The position numbers and the translations under genes were made by a program. This document shows positions 19,005-28,126 of a stretch of DNA of 64,000 nucleotides, one piece after another. Origin of the DNA: Blautia wexlerae DSM 19850 (GTDB lineage: Bacteria; Bacillota; Clostridia; Lachnospirales; Lachnospiraceae); the NCBI RefSeq assembly GCF_025148125.1, contig NZ_CP102267.1, positions 2,304,501-2,368,500 of the forward strand. The letters run 5' to 3'. Position 1 is the stretch's first letter; each line of letters starts with the position of its first letter. The notes beneath the pieces are model-generated. The model saw nothing but the letters and a program-made list of their open reading frames with translations. It was not told the DNA's origin and searched no databases.

Positions 19005-19043
19005 GTTTATCCTATGTACAAGCCTTACAATCATCTGTTACAG

Positions 19044-19412
19044 TTACGCTGGCATGATGGCTTTTTCCAAATTGTCTACACGCATATCCAGTTCAAAAAC
19101 TTTCTCTCGAGTTTCCTTATTCTCCTTTCTATAGCGAAGCTCATCCATACGTGCATCAAATAGGGCAGATATTTTTCTGTCAATTTCATTTTCCAGTTTG
19201 AGTTCTATAGTTTTTACGCTTCCCTTGAGTTGCACAATATCTGATTTCATGTTCGTGATATCTGCCTTCATGTTCGTGATATCCGTCTTCATGTTTGCAA
19301 TATCTGTCTTCATATCTGCGATATCGTTCTTTACATCGGACATATCATTTTGAAAACCGGCAATGCTTCCCTGTATAGAAAAAAGGATATTTCTCAATTC
19401 CGCATCTTCCAC
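19044..19412 (-). CDS. Coiled-coil protein with DIxNMKx heptads
   Basis: A 122-residue soluble protein starting at GTG, with GGAGGAGGGAAGAAT in front. Residues about 23-65 are a regular heptad array (DIADMKT, DIANMKT, DITNMKA, DITNMKS, DIVQLKG) and the rest is highly charged and helical, so a parallel coiled coil is likely. The array is mirrored in DNA as about five imperfect 21 bp units at 19240-19345, which may expand or contract. No catalytic motif is visible. Function unknown; related small heptad proteins are common in Lachnospiraceae. Confidence 0.7.
   Translation of the reverse strand: MEDAELRNILFSIQGSIAGFQNDMSDVKNDIADMKTDIANMKTDITNMKADITNMKSDIVQLKGSVKTIELKLENEIDRKISALFDARMDELRYRKENKETREKVFELDMRVDNLEKAIMPA
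19240..19345 (-). repeat. 21 bp tandem repeat inside the coiled-coil gene
   Basis: Consecutive imperfect units of the type GATATCTGCCTTCATGTTCGT (plus strand, split here as GATATCTGCC TTCATGTTCGT) encode one heptad each. Length is in frame, so copy-number change would alter coil length without breaking the gene. Confidence 0.7.
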
Positions 19413-19496
19413 ATTCTTCCCTCCTCCTAATATATAAGTGTAGGGTTTCAGTACCCAACAGCCAGTTGGGACTTAATCCTCTCATTGTTTAAGCTG

Positions 19497-19697
19497 TATA
19501 ATGATTAGGCATCGGTCTGACGACACCTCCTAGGACCATTGGCGTCCGTACGAAAGCCTGTCAGCCAGCCTGTCATTGCAGCCGTTCGATTTATGCAGGT
19601 TGAACTACTACTTCACGTTCGTTTGATACCCCAGGAGATTGAATAGGCAATGAGAAATGCTGGAATCCATGCAAATTCACTTTTGGAGGTACGTAGA
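19497..19697 (+). ncRNA. Candidate bridge RNA region of the IS110 element
   Basis: Non-coding DNA between a TATAAT box at 19497-19502 and the recombinase start. IS110 elements are known to encode a bridge RNA in the long non-coding end that pairs with target and donor DNA. Several short self-complementary segments are visible, but I did not identify the target- and donor-binding loops. Placement by analogy only. Confidence 0.45.
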
Positions 19698-20912
19698 ATG
19701 TACAACGCAGTAGGTATTGATGTTTCAAAGGGTAAAAGCACCGTTGCAGTCCTGCAGCCTGGCGGCACTGTGATCCGCAAGCCCTTTGATGTCTCCCACA
19801 CATCCCAAAACCTCAATGAACTGGCAGATTATTTGAGTTCATTAGACGGCACCACAAAGATCGTTATGGAGTGTACGGGTAGATATCATGAGCCTATGAT
19901 AAAGGCTCTATCCGAGGCTGGATTGTTTATTTCCATTGTAAATCCTCACCTGATTAAAAACTTTGGCAACAACTCCCTGCGCAAGGTGAAATCGGATCCG
20001 GCGGATGCCCGCAAAATTGCCCGCTATACGCTTGACAACTGGACGGAACTGCGCCAATATTCAGGTATGGACAATACACGTACTCAGTTAAAAACTTTAA
20101 ACTCTCAATTCAGCTTCTTTATGAAACAAAAGGTTGCCGCAAAAGCAAATCTGATTGCACTGTTGGATAATACTTATCCTGGTGTAAACAAACTCTTTGA
20201 CAGCCCCACCCGTGAGGACGGGAGTGAAAAATGGGTTGACTATGCTTATTCTTTCTGGCATGCGGATTGTGTCCGCAAGATTGGGTTAAAGGCATTTACA
20301 GAACGCTACATGTCTTTCTGTAAGAAGCACCACTATATCTTTCAGCAGGACAAGCCAGAAAAACTGTTTAATGCCTCGAAGGAGTTGGTTGCCGTCTTTC
20401 CAAAGGAGAAGACTTATAAGCTGTTGATCCAGCAAAGCATCCAGCAGTTAAATCTTGCCTCCGAACATGTAGAACGACTCCGCAGGGAAATGAACGAACT
20501 GGCATCCACACTTCCAGAATACAGCACCGTAATGGGCATCTATGGCGTTGGGAAAACCTATGGTCCCCAGCTCATCGCTGAGATCGGCGATGTATCCCGG
20601 TTTACCCACAGGGAAGCACTGACCGCCTTTGCGGGCGTAGACCCCGGTGTTGATGAATCCGGCCAGCACAAGTCAAAGAGCAACAGGGCTTCAAAGGTCG
20701 GATCCGCAAGGCTGCGCAAAACATTGTTTCAGATCATGACAACCTTGTTGCAAAATGCTCCTGAAGCCGATCCGGTGTACCGTTTTCTTGACAAAAAACG
20801 GTCTCAGGGAAAGCCTTACTATGTCTACATGACAGCCGGAGCGAATAAGTTCTTACGCATTTACTATGGTAAAGTCAAAGAATGTCTGCGGAACTTAGAA
20901 CAGACAGAATAA
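19698..20912 (+). CDS. IS110-family transposase (DEDD recombinase)
   Basis: A 404-residue recombinase. The N-terminal RuvC-like DEDD domain carries GIDVSKGKS, VMECTGRYHEP and KSDPADARKIARY. The C-terminal Transposase_20 domain carries MGIYGVGKTYGPQLIAEIGD, followed by FAGVDPGVDESGQ and the basic SKSNRASKVGSARLRK containing the conserved Ser region. The start is the ATG after TGGAGGTACGTAGA; 16 upstream in-frame codons have no site. The frame is intact, so the copy may be active. Confidence 0.93.
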   Translation: MYNAVGIDVSKGKSTVAVLQPGGTVIRKPFDVSHTSQNLNELADYLSSLDGTTKIVMECTGRYHEPMIKALSEAGLFISIVNPHLIKNFGNNSLRKVKSDPADARKIARYTLDNWTELRQYSGMDNTRTQLKTLNSQFSFFMKQKVAAKANLIALLDNTYPGVNKLFDSPTREDGSEKWVDYAYSFWHADCVRKIGLKAFTERYMSFCKKHHYIFQQDKPEKLFNASKELVAVFPKEKTYKLLIQQSIQQLNLASEHVERLRREMNELASTLPEYSTVMGIYGVGKTYGPQLIAEIGDVSRFTHREALTAFAGVDPGVDESGQHKSKSNRASKVGSARLRKTLFQIMTTLLQNAPEADPVYRFLDKKRSQGKPYYVYMTAGANKFLRIYYGKVKECLRNLEQTE

Positions 20913-21148
20913 CACCCTTTTCTATATCACCACTTTCAAAGCCGGCATTTCTGGCGGCTTAAAAGTTATGCACAAAATATCAAATCGGATTTTTGAAATT
21001 TTCTTCAAAAAAACACTTGACTTTTTATTAGCAGGCTTTCGTTATAGTACGTCTCGTTCTCTTTTGTATGGAACCAATTGTACCATTGAAGGAAGAAAAA
21101 GTCTACAGCGAAATTATTATAATATTTTTATAAGACATCTTCGGCAAA

Positions 21149-22390
21149 TTATAACTTATGTATAAACAGCCCACTCCGAAGCTTTGGCTCAAACCAGGTG
21201 GATTTTGGAGGCATTAATTTGTTTTCGTCTGCAATCTTCATCAGGTCTTCCATAGATGTCGGGTACATGACAAAGGCTACACCGCCGGTTCTGTCCGCAA
21301 TCTCTGCCAGCTCTGCTGCCTTATGGCTTCCGCCCACAAAGGAGATTCTCTGGTCTGTGCGCGGATCTTCGATTCCCAGGACTGGTCTGAGGACTTTTTC
21401 CTGAAGAATGGATACATCCAGCTGTCCGACCACGTCCTTCTTTTCATAGATATCCGGCCATGCTTTCAGGTGATACCACTGTCCGTCCACATACATTCCC
21501 ATACAATGCTTCTCTACAGGCTTGCATGGAAATCCCGGCATCAGCATCAGTTCAAAGTTGAACTTCAGGGCGCCCAGAAATGCCTTTACAGTCAGGCCGT
21601 TCAAATCTTTTACAATCCTGTTATAAGGAAGAATGCAGAGCTGGTCATAGGGAAATACAACAGACAGGAAATAATTAAACTCTTCCTCCCCTGTATATCC
21701 CGGATTCTGTTCTCTTCTCTTTAAACCTACTTTTACAGCGGAAGCTGCGCGGTGATGTCCATCTGCGATGTACAGAGAATCAATCCCTGCAAATTCCTTA
21801 TTTATTTCAGAAATGACCTCATCTTCATCAATCACCCATACTCTGTGTGTGATCTGATCCTCTTCTGTAAAATCATATGCTGCTTCATGATGATCTTTCC
21901 AGTTATTCATCAGTGTAAGCAGAGAATCCGGATATCTGCATGCCAGAAAAATAGGACCGGTATTTGCATTACAGGAATCTACATGGTGGATCCTGTCCTG
22001 TTCCTTATCTTCTCTGGTAAGCTCATGTTTCTTCACTACACCATTCATATAATCATCAATGGAACTGCATCCTACGATACCGGTCTGTGTCTTTCCTTTT
22101 CTTACAAGTTCATATATATAGTAACAGGCCTTCTGATCCTGAACAAGAATTCCCTTTTCTTCCATATTGTCAAGATTTTCTTTTGCTTTTTCATAAACCC
22201 GATCATCATACAGATCCGTCTCAGGTTCCAGATCCATTTCCGGTCTGTCAATATGAAGAAAGGACAGGGGATTCTCATCTCCGATTGATTTTGCTTCTTC
22301 CCGGTTTACCACATCATATGGAAGTGCTGCCACATCAGCAGCCTTTTCCGGTGTAGGTCGAAGTGCCCGGAATGCATGAAATACTGCCAT
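21149..22390 (-). CDS. DUF1015 family protein
   Basis: A 413-residue soluble protein of the DUF1015 family. It opens with VFHAFRALRPTPEKAADVAALPYDVV, typical of the family (here VFHAFRALRPTPEKA then ADVAALPYDVV), and has the signature YIADGHHRAASA in the middle. The start is the ATG with GAGGAGAAAATATT in front; 16 in-frame codons upstream are leader. In other clostridia the family often lies near serine biosynthesis genes, but no such neighbour is present. Biochemical function unknown. Confidence 0.82.
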   Translation of the reverse strand: MAVFHAFRALRPTPEKAADVAALPYDVVNREEAKSIGDENPLSFLHIDRPEMDLEPETDLYDDRVYEKAKENLDNMEEKGILVQDQKACYYIYELVRKGKTQTGIVGCSSIDDYMNGVVKKHELTREDKEQDRIHHVDSCNANTGPIFLACRYPDSLLTLMNNWKDHHEAAYDFTEEDQITHRVWVIDEDEVISEINKEFAGIDSLYIADGHHRAASAVKVGLKRREQNPGYTGEEEFNYFLSVVFPYDQLCILPYNRIVKDLNGLTVKAFLGALKFNFELMLMPGFPCKPVEKHCMGMYVDGQWYHLKAWPDIYEKKDVVGQLDVSILQEKVLRPVLGIEDPRTDQRISFVGGSHKAAELAEIADRTGGVAFVMYPTSMEDLMKIADENKLMPPKSTWFEPKLRSGLFIHKL

Positions 22391-22569
22391 AATATTTTCT
22401 CCTCTTCTGTATCTTTTGTATTGCTCTTTTATACCCACTTTACTGTCTATCCTGTAAAAATAAAACGAACATTACTCATTATTTTATCATATCCAAATCC
22501 TTATATCAATGTACAAATTATGAAACCTAATTTTTTTTTGAAAAACCTAAAAATTTTTGTATTTTTCTA

Positions 22570-22597
22570 TTGCAATTTTTAAAATATATGGTATGAT
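22570..22597 (+). promoter_or_regulatory. Promoter of dpaL (ygeX)
   Basis: TTGCAA, 16 bases, TATGAT on the plus strand, about 50 bases upstream of the dpaL start. It probably drives the rightward arm of the purine locus. No operator was recognised. Confidence 0.65.
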
Positions 22598-22648
22598 AGA
22601 ATCACAAGTTAAGGAAACCAAATGATAATTTTTAAGGGAGGTCATTTT

Positions 22649-23878
22649 ATGACAGAAGGATTAAAATGGACTGTAAACGAGGTTCCGAAATCAGATGATA
22701 AACACCTGGAACTGATGTCCGAAGAAAATGTAAAGAAAGCAAATGAGTTCCACAGAAGTTTCCCACAGTACAGTGTGACGCCTCTTCAGAACCTTTCATC
22801 CCTTGCGAAATATTTAGGAGTAAAAAATATTTTCTGTAAGGATGAATCCTATCGCTTTGGCTTAAATGCTTTCAAAGTACTTGGAGGTTCTTATGCAATG
22901 GGCCGCTATATCGCAAAAGAACTTGGACGTGATATCAGCGAGCTGCCATACAATGTTCTCTCTTCTGATAAATTAAGAGAAGAATTCGGACAGGCTACAT
23001 TCTTTACTGCAACAGACGGTAATCATGGACGTGGAGTTGCATGGGCAGCTAACCGCCTTGGACAGAAAGCAGTTGTAAGAATGCCTAAGGGAACAACAAA
23101 GACCCGTTTCGATAACATTGCCAAAGAAGGTGCTACTGTTACGATCGAAGAAGTAAACTATGATGACTGCGTAAGAATGGCTGCAGCAGAAGCTGCCAAA
23201 ACAGAACATGGTATCATCGTTCAGGATACCGCATGGGACGGATATGAAGAAATTCCATCCTGGATCATGCAGGGATACGGAACACTGGTTCTTGAGGCTG
23301 ACCAGCAGTTAAAAGAAATGGGTGTTGAACGTCCGACACATGTATTTGTTCAGGCCGGTGTTGGTTCTTTAGCAGGTGCCGTAGTCGGTTATTTCGCTCA
23401 TAAATATAAAGATAACCCGCCGGTTATGGCTGTCTGTGAAGCAAGTGCTGCTGACTGTCTGTACCGCTCCGCTGTTGCAAAGACAGGAAATCTGGTAAAT
23501 GTTACAGGTGATCTTCAGACAATTATGGCCGGTCTTGCATGCGGTGAGGGAAATACGATCGGATGGGATATCCTGAAAAATCACGTAGATGTATTTGCAT
23601 CCTGTCCTGACTGGATGAGCGCAAAGGCAACACGTATCTACGCTAATCCACTGGGAGATGATCCACACGTTGTCTCCGGTGAATCCGGTTCCGTTCCGCT
23701 TGGTTTCTGCTTCACTGCTCTTCACGATGAAGATGCAAAAGACTTAAAAGAAGCGCTGAAACTGGATGAGAATTCCGTAGTACTTGTTATTTCCACAGAA
23801 GGTGACACTGATCCTGTTCGCTACCGCGAGATCGTATGGGACGGATTATACGGAACAAACGAATCTTTAAGCAAATGA
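22649..23878 (+). CDS. dpaL: Diaminopropionate ammonia-lyase (YgeX)
   Basis: A 409-residue PLP enzyme that splits 2,3-diaminopropionate to pyruvate and two ammonia. The PLP Lys is in YRFGLNAFKVLGGSYA; the phosphate loop region is TATDGNHGRGVAWAA; AGVGSLAGAVVG is also family-typical. GGGAGG lies eight bases upstream of the chosen ATG; nine upstream codons are leader. It is first in the order dpaL-ygeY-ygeW-arcC. In gut-bacterial urate degradation its pyruvate and ammonia are end products. Confidence 0.95.
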   Translation: MTEGLKWTVNEVPKSDDKHLELMSEENVKKANEFHRSFPQYSVTPLQNLSSLAKYLGVKNIFCKDESYRFGLNAFKVLGGSYAMGRYIAKELGRDISELPYNVLSSDKLREEFGQATFFTATDGNHGRGVAWAANRLGQKAVVRMPKGTTKTRFDNIAKEGATVTIEEVNYDDCVRMAAAEAAKTEHGIIVQDTAWDGYEEIPSWIMQGYGTLVLEADQQLKEMGVERPTHVFVQAGVGSLAGAVVGYFAHKYKDNPPVMAVCEASAADCLYRSAVAKTGNLVNVTGDLQTIMAGLACGEGNTIGWDILKNHVDVFASCPDWMSAKATRIYANPLGDDPHVVSGESGSVPLGFCFTALHDEDAKDLKEALKLDENSVVLVISTEGDTDPVRYREIVWDGLYGTNESLSK

Positions 23879-23958
23879 TGTTTTTGGTGAACACAGACAG
23901 GTAAGTGGTATGGTTATCTCGAAAATGATATACCAGTAACTAATAATATGATATCAGA

Positions 23959-23986
23959 TTAGGGGCAAAATACCTTTTGACCCTAA
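23959..23986. repeat. 28 bp GGGGCAAAA palindrome, copy 1
   Basis: TTAGGGGCAAAA and TTTTGACCCTAA flank TACC in the dpaL-ygeY gap. A reversed copy with only a few differences is at 48385-48412. Too short for coding; a dispersed palindromic repeat or small processing/termination hairpin. Confidence 0.6.
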
Positions 23987-24023
23987 CATCATAATATTTT
24001 ATACATATTGGGAGGGTAAAAAA

Positions 24024-25334
24024 ATGGATTACGCAAAAATTAACGAAGCTGCAATGGGTTATAAGGATGATATGACTAAGTTCCTTCGCGATCTGGTTCG
24101 CATTCCTGGCGAAAGCTGCGGAGAAAAAGGACATATCATGAGAATCAAAGAGGAAATGGAAAAAGTCGGATTCGACAAAGTTCAGATCGATCCGATGGGC
24201 AATATCCTCGGCTACATGGGAACAGGTAAAACTCTCATTGGTTTTGACGCTCATATTGATACAGTCGGTATCGGTAATATCAAGAACTGGGAATTTGATC
24301 CATACGAAGGTTTCGAATCTGATGAAGAAATCGGCGGACGTGGAACATCTGACCAGATGGGCGGTATTGTTTCTGCAGTATACGGTGCTAAGATCATGAA
24401 AGACCTTGGTCTTTTAAACGATAAATATCAGGTACTTGTGACAGGTACTGTACAGGAAGAAGACTGTGACGGTCTCTGCTGGCAGTACATCATCCATGAA
24501 GATGGTGTTCGTCCTGAATTCGTTGTTTCCACAGAACCAACAGACGGCGGTATCTACAGAGGACAGCGTGGACGTATGGAAATCCGCGTAGATGTAAAGG
24601 GTGTTTCCTGCCATGGTTCCGCTCCGGAACGTGGTGACAATGCAATCTACAAAATGGCTGATATTCTCCAGGATATCCGCGCATTAAACGAAAACGATGC
24701 TGCTGATACCACAGAGATCAAAGGTCTTGTAAAAATGCTTGATGAGAAATACAACCCTGAATGGGAAGAAGCACGTTTCCTTGGACGTGGCACTGTTACT
24801 ACTTCCGAAATCTTCTTCACATCCCCAAGCCGCTGTGCAGTAGCTGACTCCTGCTCTGTATCTCTTGACCGTCGTATGACAGCAGGCGAAACATGGGAAA
24901 GCTGCCTGGATGAGATCCGTGCTCTTCCGGCTGTACAGAAATATGGCGACGACGTAACAGTATCCATGTATGAATACAACCGTCCGTCCTATACAGACCT
25001 TGTATATCCGATCGAGTGCTACTTCCCGACATGGGTAATCCCGAAAGATCACAAAGTAACACAGGCTCTGGAAGAAGCATATAAAGGACTGTACGGCGAA
25101 GAGCGTCTCGGAAATGCTGAGACAGAAGGCATGAGAAAAGCTCGTCCGCTTACAGACAAATGGACATTCTCTACTAACGGTGTAACAATCATGGGACGTA
25201 ACAGCATTCCTTGTATCGGATTCGGACCTGGTGCAGAAGCACAGGCTCATGCTCCGAACGAAAAAACATGGAAGATCGACCTTGTAAGATGCGCTGCTGT
25301 ATACGCTGCTCTTCCAACTGCATACTGCAAATAA
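24024..25334 (+). CDS. ygeY: YgeY family selenium metabolism-linked M20 hydrolase
   Basis: A 436-residue metallohydrolase of the M20 peptidase/deacetylase fold. Metal-site motifs are [19 protein letters not shown] and VQEEDCDG, with a later [15 protein letters not shown] containing the last His ligand. GGGAGG precedes the ATG. YgeY travels with selenium-dependent molybdenum hydroxylases and is part of the urate degradation gene set. Its exact substrate is not settled from sequence; an N-carbamoyl or ureido amino acid is plausible. Confidence 0.94.
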   Translation: MDYAKINEAAMGYKDDMTKFLRDLVRIPGESCGEKGHIMRIKEEMEKVGFDKVQIDPMGNILGYMGTGKTLIGFDAHIDTVGIGNIKNWEFDPYEGFESDEEIGGRGTSDQMGGIVSAVYGAKIMKDLGLLNDKYQVLVTGTVQEEDCDGLCWQYIIHEDGVRPEFVVSTEPTDGGIYRGQRGRMEIRVDVKGVSCHGSAPERGDNAIYKMADILQDIRALNENDAADTTEIKGLVKMLDEKYNPEWEEARFLGRGTVTTSEIFFTSPSRCAVADSCSVSLDRRMTAGETWESCLDEIRALPAVQKYGDDVTVSMYEYNRPSYTDLVYPIECYFPTWVIPKDHKVTQALEEAYKGLYGEERLGNAETEGMRKARPLTDKWTFSTNGVTIMGRNSIPCIGFGPGAEAQAHAPNEKTWKIDLVRCAAVYAALPTAYCK

Positions 25335-25540
25335 TAAATAAATTTTCAAATTTTTTTAGGCGACGGATTTCCTATCATCCTAAAGGCTTAATATGTGTCC
25401 GGACAGAATCCCTGCTGTAACAGGCAGGGACACAAGATAAACAGATACAGCCGGATAACCGGTGTTCTGCCAAACGCAGAGATTCAATTATTTCATATCA
25501 GGAAAGGATAAGCTATCAAAGCATAGCAGGTATTGATTTT

Positions 25541-26734
25541 ATGAAAACATTACAGGATTACATTGATAAATTAAACAGCTTAAACTTCAAAGAAATGTAC
25601 AACAACGATTTCTTTTGGACATGGGACAAAACAGATGATGAACTGGAAGCTGTTTTCACAGTTGCTGATGCTCTCCGTTTCATGAGAGAGAACAATATCT
25701 CCACAAAAGTATTCGAGAGTGGTCTTGGAATCTCTATCTTCCGCGATAACTCCACACGTACACGTTTCTCTTTTGCTTCCGCATGTAACCTTCTTGGTCT
25801 GGAAGTACAGGATCTTGATGAAAAGAAATCTCAGATCGCTCATGGTGAAACTGTTCGTGAAACAGCAAACATGGTGTCTTTCATGGCTGATGTGATCGGT
25901 ATCCGTGATGATATGTACATCGGAAAAGGACATGCTTACCAGAAAGAATTCATGGAAGCTGTTACAGAAGGAAACAAAGACGGTATCCTTGAGCAGAGAC
26001 CTACTCTTGTAAACCTTCAGTGCGACGTTGACCATCCGACACAGTGTATGGCAGATATGCTGCACATCATCCATGAATTCGGCGGTGTTGAGAATCTGAA
26101 AGGCAAAAAGATCGCTATGACATGGGCTTACTCTCCATCCTATGGTAAACCACTCTCCGTTCCGCAGGGCGTTATCGGTCTGATGACACGTTTCGGCATG
26201 GACGTTGTTCTTGCTCATCCGGAAGGATATGATGTAATGCCGGAAGTTGAAGAGATCGCCAAAAAGAATGCTGAGAAAAACGGCGGATCCTTCACAAAGA
26301 CAAACGATATGGCTGAAGCTTTCAAAGATGCTGATATCGTATATCCAAAGAGCTGGGCTCCATTTGCAGCTATGGAAAAACGTACAGACCTTTATGCAGA
26401 AGGCGACTTCGACGGAATCGATAAATTAGAGAAAGAACTTCTTGCACAGAATGCACAGCACAAAGACTGGGCCTGCACAGAAGAACTTATGAAAACAACA
26501 AAAGACGGAAAAGCTCTTTACCTGCACTGCCTGCCGGCTGATATTACAGGTGTAAGCTGCGAAACAGGTGAGGTTGACGCTTCTGTATTCGATCGTTACA
26601 GAATCCCGTTATACAAAGAAGCAAGCTTCAAACCATACATCATCGCTGCTATGATCATGCTTTCCAAATTTGAAAATCCACAGGATATCCTGAAGAAACT
26701 TGAAGTCAAAGCAGCTCCAAGAATCCTGAAATAA
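25541..26734 (+). CDS. ygeW: Knotted carbamoyltransferase YgeW
   Basis: A 397-residue member of the aspartate/ornithine transcarbamoylase family. The carbamoyl-phosphate site appears as DNSTRTRFSFASA, DHPTQCMADM and HCLPADITG. Extra segments relative to OTC give the knotted C-terminal domain of the YgeW group. AGGT lies nine bases before the ATG. Run in the phosphorolytic direction it would yield carbamoyl phosphate for the carbamate kinase encoded next. In-pathway substrate is unproven here. Confidence 0.94.
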   Translation: MKTLQDYIDKLNSLNFKEMYNNDFFWTWDKTDDELEAVFTVADALRFMRENNISTKVFESGLGISIFRDNSTRTRFSFASACNLLGLEVQDLDEKKSQIAHGETVRETANMVSFMADVIGIRDDMYIGKGHAYQKEFMEAVTEGNKDGILEQRPTLVNLQCDVDHPTQCMADMLHIIHEFGGVENLKGKKIAMTWAYSPSYGKPLSVPQGVIGLMTRFGMDVVLAHPEGYDVMPEVEEIAKKNAEKNGGSFTKTNDMAEAFKDADIVYPKSWAPFAAMEKRTDLYAEGDFDGIDKLEKELLAQNAQHKDWACTEELMKTTKDGKALYLHCLPADITGVSCETGEVDASVFDRYRIPLYKEASFKPYIIAAMIMLSKFENPQDILKKLEVKAAPRILK

Positions 26735-26935
26735 TCAGGCGCAGATTAACAGTTGGATTGCAGTAATATTCCAGCTGCTTTCAAACAGATATTTAATTTT
26801 GAAAGCAGTTTCAGAATTTAAATATATTGAAAAATAACACTCATCATATTGTATAGCAGGCGGGGCTGTCGCAGAAAGCACACAATCTTTATTGCGGCGG
26901 CCCTCTTTGCCTTTAAAATCAGGAGGTTTTTACAA

Positions 26936-27880
26936 ATGTTTACAAGAAAAAGAATCGTTATTGCGCTCGGTGGGAACGCTCTGGGAAATACTCTCCCGGA
27001 ACAGATGGTAGCTGTAAAAACTACTGCAAAAGCATTATGCGATCTGATCGAAGAAGGTCATCAGGTTGTTGTTGTACATGGAAACGGGCCACAGGTTGGC
27101 ATGATCAACAATGCCATGTCTGCTCTCTCCAGAGAAGATGAGAATCAGCCAAACACTCCTCTCTCTGTCTGTGTTGCCATGAGCCAGGCTTACATCGGAT
27201 ATGATCTGCAGAATGCTTTGAGAGAGGAACTTCGTATCAGAGGATTTGTCCGCACACCTGTTGTCACTGTTGTCACTCAGGTTCGTGTAGATCCTAATGA
27301 TCCTGCTTTTGAAAATCCATCCAAACCCATTGGCAAATTCCTGACAAAAGAGGAAGCAGACCATCAGGCCAAGGCATATGGACATATCATGAAAGAAGAT
27401 GCAGGGCGTGGTTATCGTCGTGTAGTTGCATCTCCAAAGCCTGTTGAAATCGTTGAACAGGATGCGATCAACAGTCTTGTGGATGCAAATAAAATCGTTA
27501 TCTGCTGCGGTGGCGGCGGAATTCCCGTTGTTCTTAACGGACATCATCTCAAAGGTGCATCAGCAGTTATTGATAAGGATTATGCAAGCTGTCTCCTGGC
27601 CAAAGAGCTGGATGCAGATATGCTTATCATTCTTACAGCAGTGGAGAAGGTTGCTGTAAACTTCGGCAAGGAAAACGAAGAATGGCTGGATGACATCACT
27701 GTAGATGACGCTAAGAAATATATTAATGAGGGACAGTTTGCCCCAGGTTCCATGCTCCCGAAAGTTCAGGCTGCCGTTGATTTTGCAAGCTCCAAAGAAG
27801 GAAGAACTGCCATGATCACTTTACTTCAGAAAGCCAAAGACGGTATCCAGGGAAAAACCGGAACCAAAATCCATCTTTAA
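26936..27880 (+). CDS. arcC: Carbamate kinase
   Basis: A 314-residue kinase transferring phosphate from carbamoyl phosphate to ADP, giving ATP, CO2 and ammonia. Motifs VIALGGNALG, VVVHGNGPQVG, VVASPKPVEIVE and CCGGGGIPVV are intact. The start is the ATG after AGGAGGTTTTTACAA; 29 upstream in-frame codons lack a site. As last gene of the rightward arm it supplies the substrate-level phosphorylation step. In E. coli the locus homologue is called yqeA. Confidence 0.95.
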   Translation: MFTRKRIVIALGGNALGNTLPEQMVAVKTTAKALCDLIEEGHQVVVVHGNGPQVGMINNAMSALSREDENQPNTPLSVCVAMSQAYIGYDLQNALREELRIRGFVRTPVVTVVTQVRVDPNDPAFENPSKPIGKFLTKEEADHQAKAYGHIMKEDAGRGYRRVVASPKPVEIVEQDAINSLVDANKIVICCGGGGIPVVLNGHHLKGASAVIDKDYASCLLAKELDADMLIILTAVEKVAVNFGKENEEWLDDITVDDAKKYINEGQFAPGSMLPKVQAAVDFASSKEGRTAMITLLQKAKDGIQGKTGTKIHL

Positions 27881-27979
27881 TCTGTTCAGCAGATATCTTA
27901 TTATATATCAGCTGTTTAATACTGATATATATAACTGCCACATATTCAGGATATCTGCTATATAGCGAAATAATTGCGC

Positions 27980-28016
27980 AAAAAAAGTTCCGGTGACCTC
28001 GCCCGGAACTTTTTTT
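27980..28016 (+). terminator. Terminator after arcC
   Basis: AAAAAAAGTTCCGG and CCGGAACTTTTTTT form a stem with a T-run on both strands; it can stop transcripts from either direction. Confidence 0.9.
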
Positions 28017-28031
28017 GTGATGAGTGGACCA

Positions 28032-28124
28032 GAGTGTCTGGAAAATCATTCCTGCAATCTGCACGCCCCACTTTTCGGTATATTTTGACATACATCTTGC
28101 GGAAAGCATTTTTCAGACACGCTC
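28032..28124. mobile_element. MITE with ends like the neighbouring IS5-family element
   Basis: A 93 bp non-coding element with about 30 bp imperfect inverted ends: GAGTGTCTGGAAAATCATTC on the left and, read inward from the right, GAGCGTGTCTGAAAAATGC. The outer 16 bases of the right end equal the terminal repeat of the adjoining IS. It directly abuts the IS across a TA. Confidence 0.7.
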
Positions 28125-28126
28125 TA

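Larger units (their letters stand above)
19435..20960 (+). mobile_element. IS110-family insertion sequence (ends approximate)
   Basis: The element contains the DEDD recombinase, a long non-coding left region of about 260 bases and a short right region. IS110 elements lack inverted terminal repeats and make no reliable target duplication, so the ends cannot be set from one copy. The left limit is placed after the ribosome site of the neighbouring coiled-coil gene; the right limit is a guess. A long left and short right non-coding end suggest the IS110 rather than the IS1111 subgroup. Confidence 0.7.

Noticed and set aside
19240..19345. CRISPR array
   Set aside because: The repeats are contiguous 21-mers in frame within a coding region with no spacers; no array or cas gene was seen anywhere.
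21014..21053. TTGACT..TATAGT as a promoter for a gene right of the IS110 element
   Set aside because: The spacer is about 20 bases and no plus-strand gene follows; it may be part of the element's right end.
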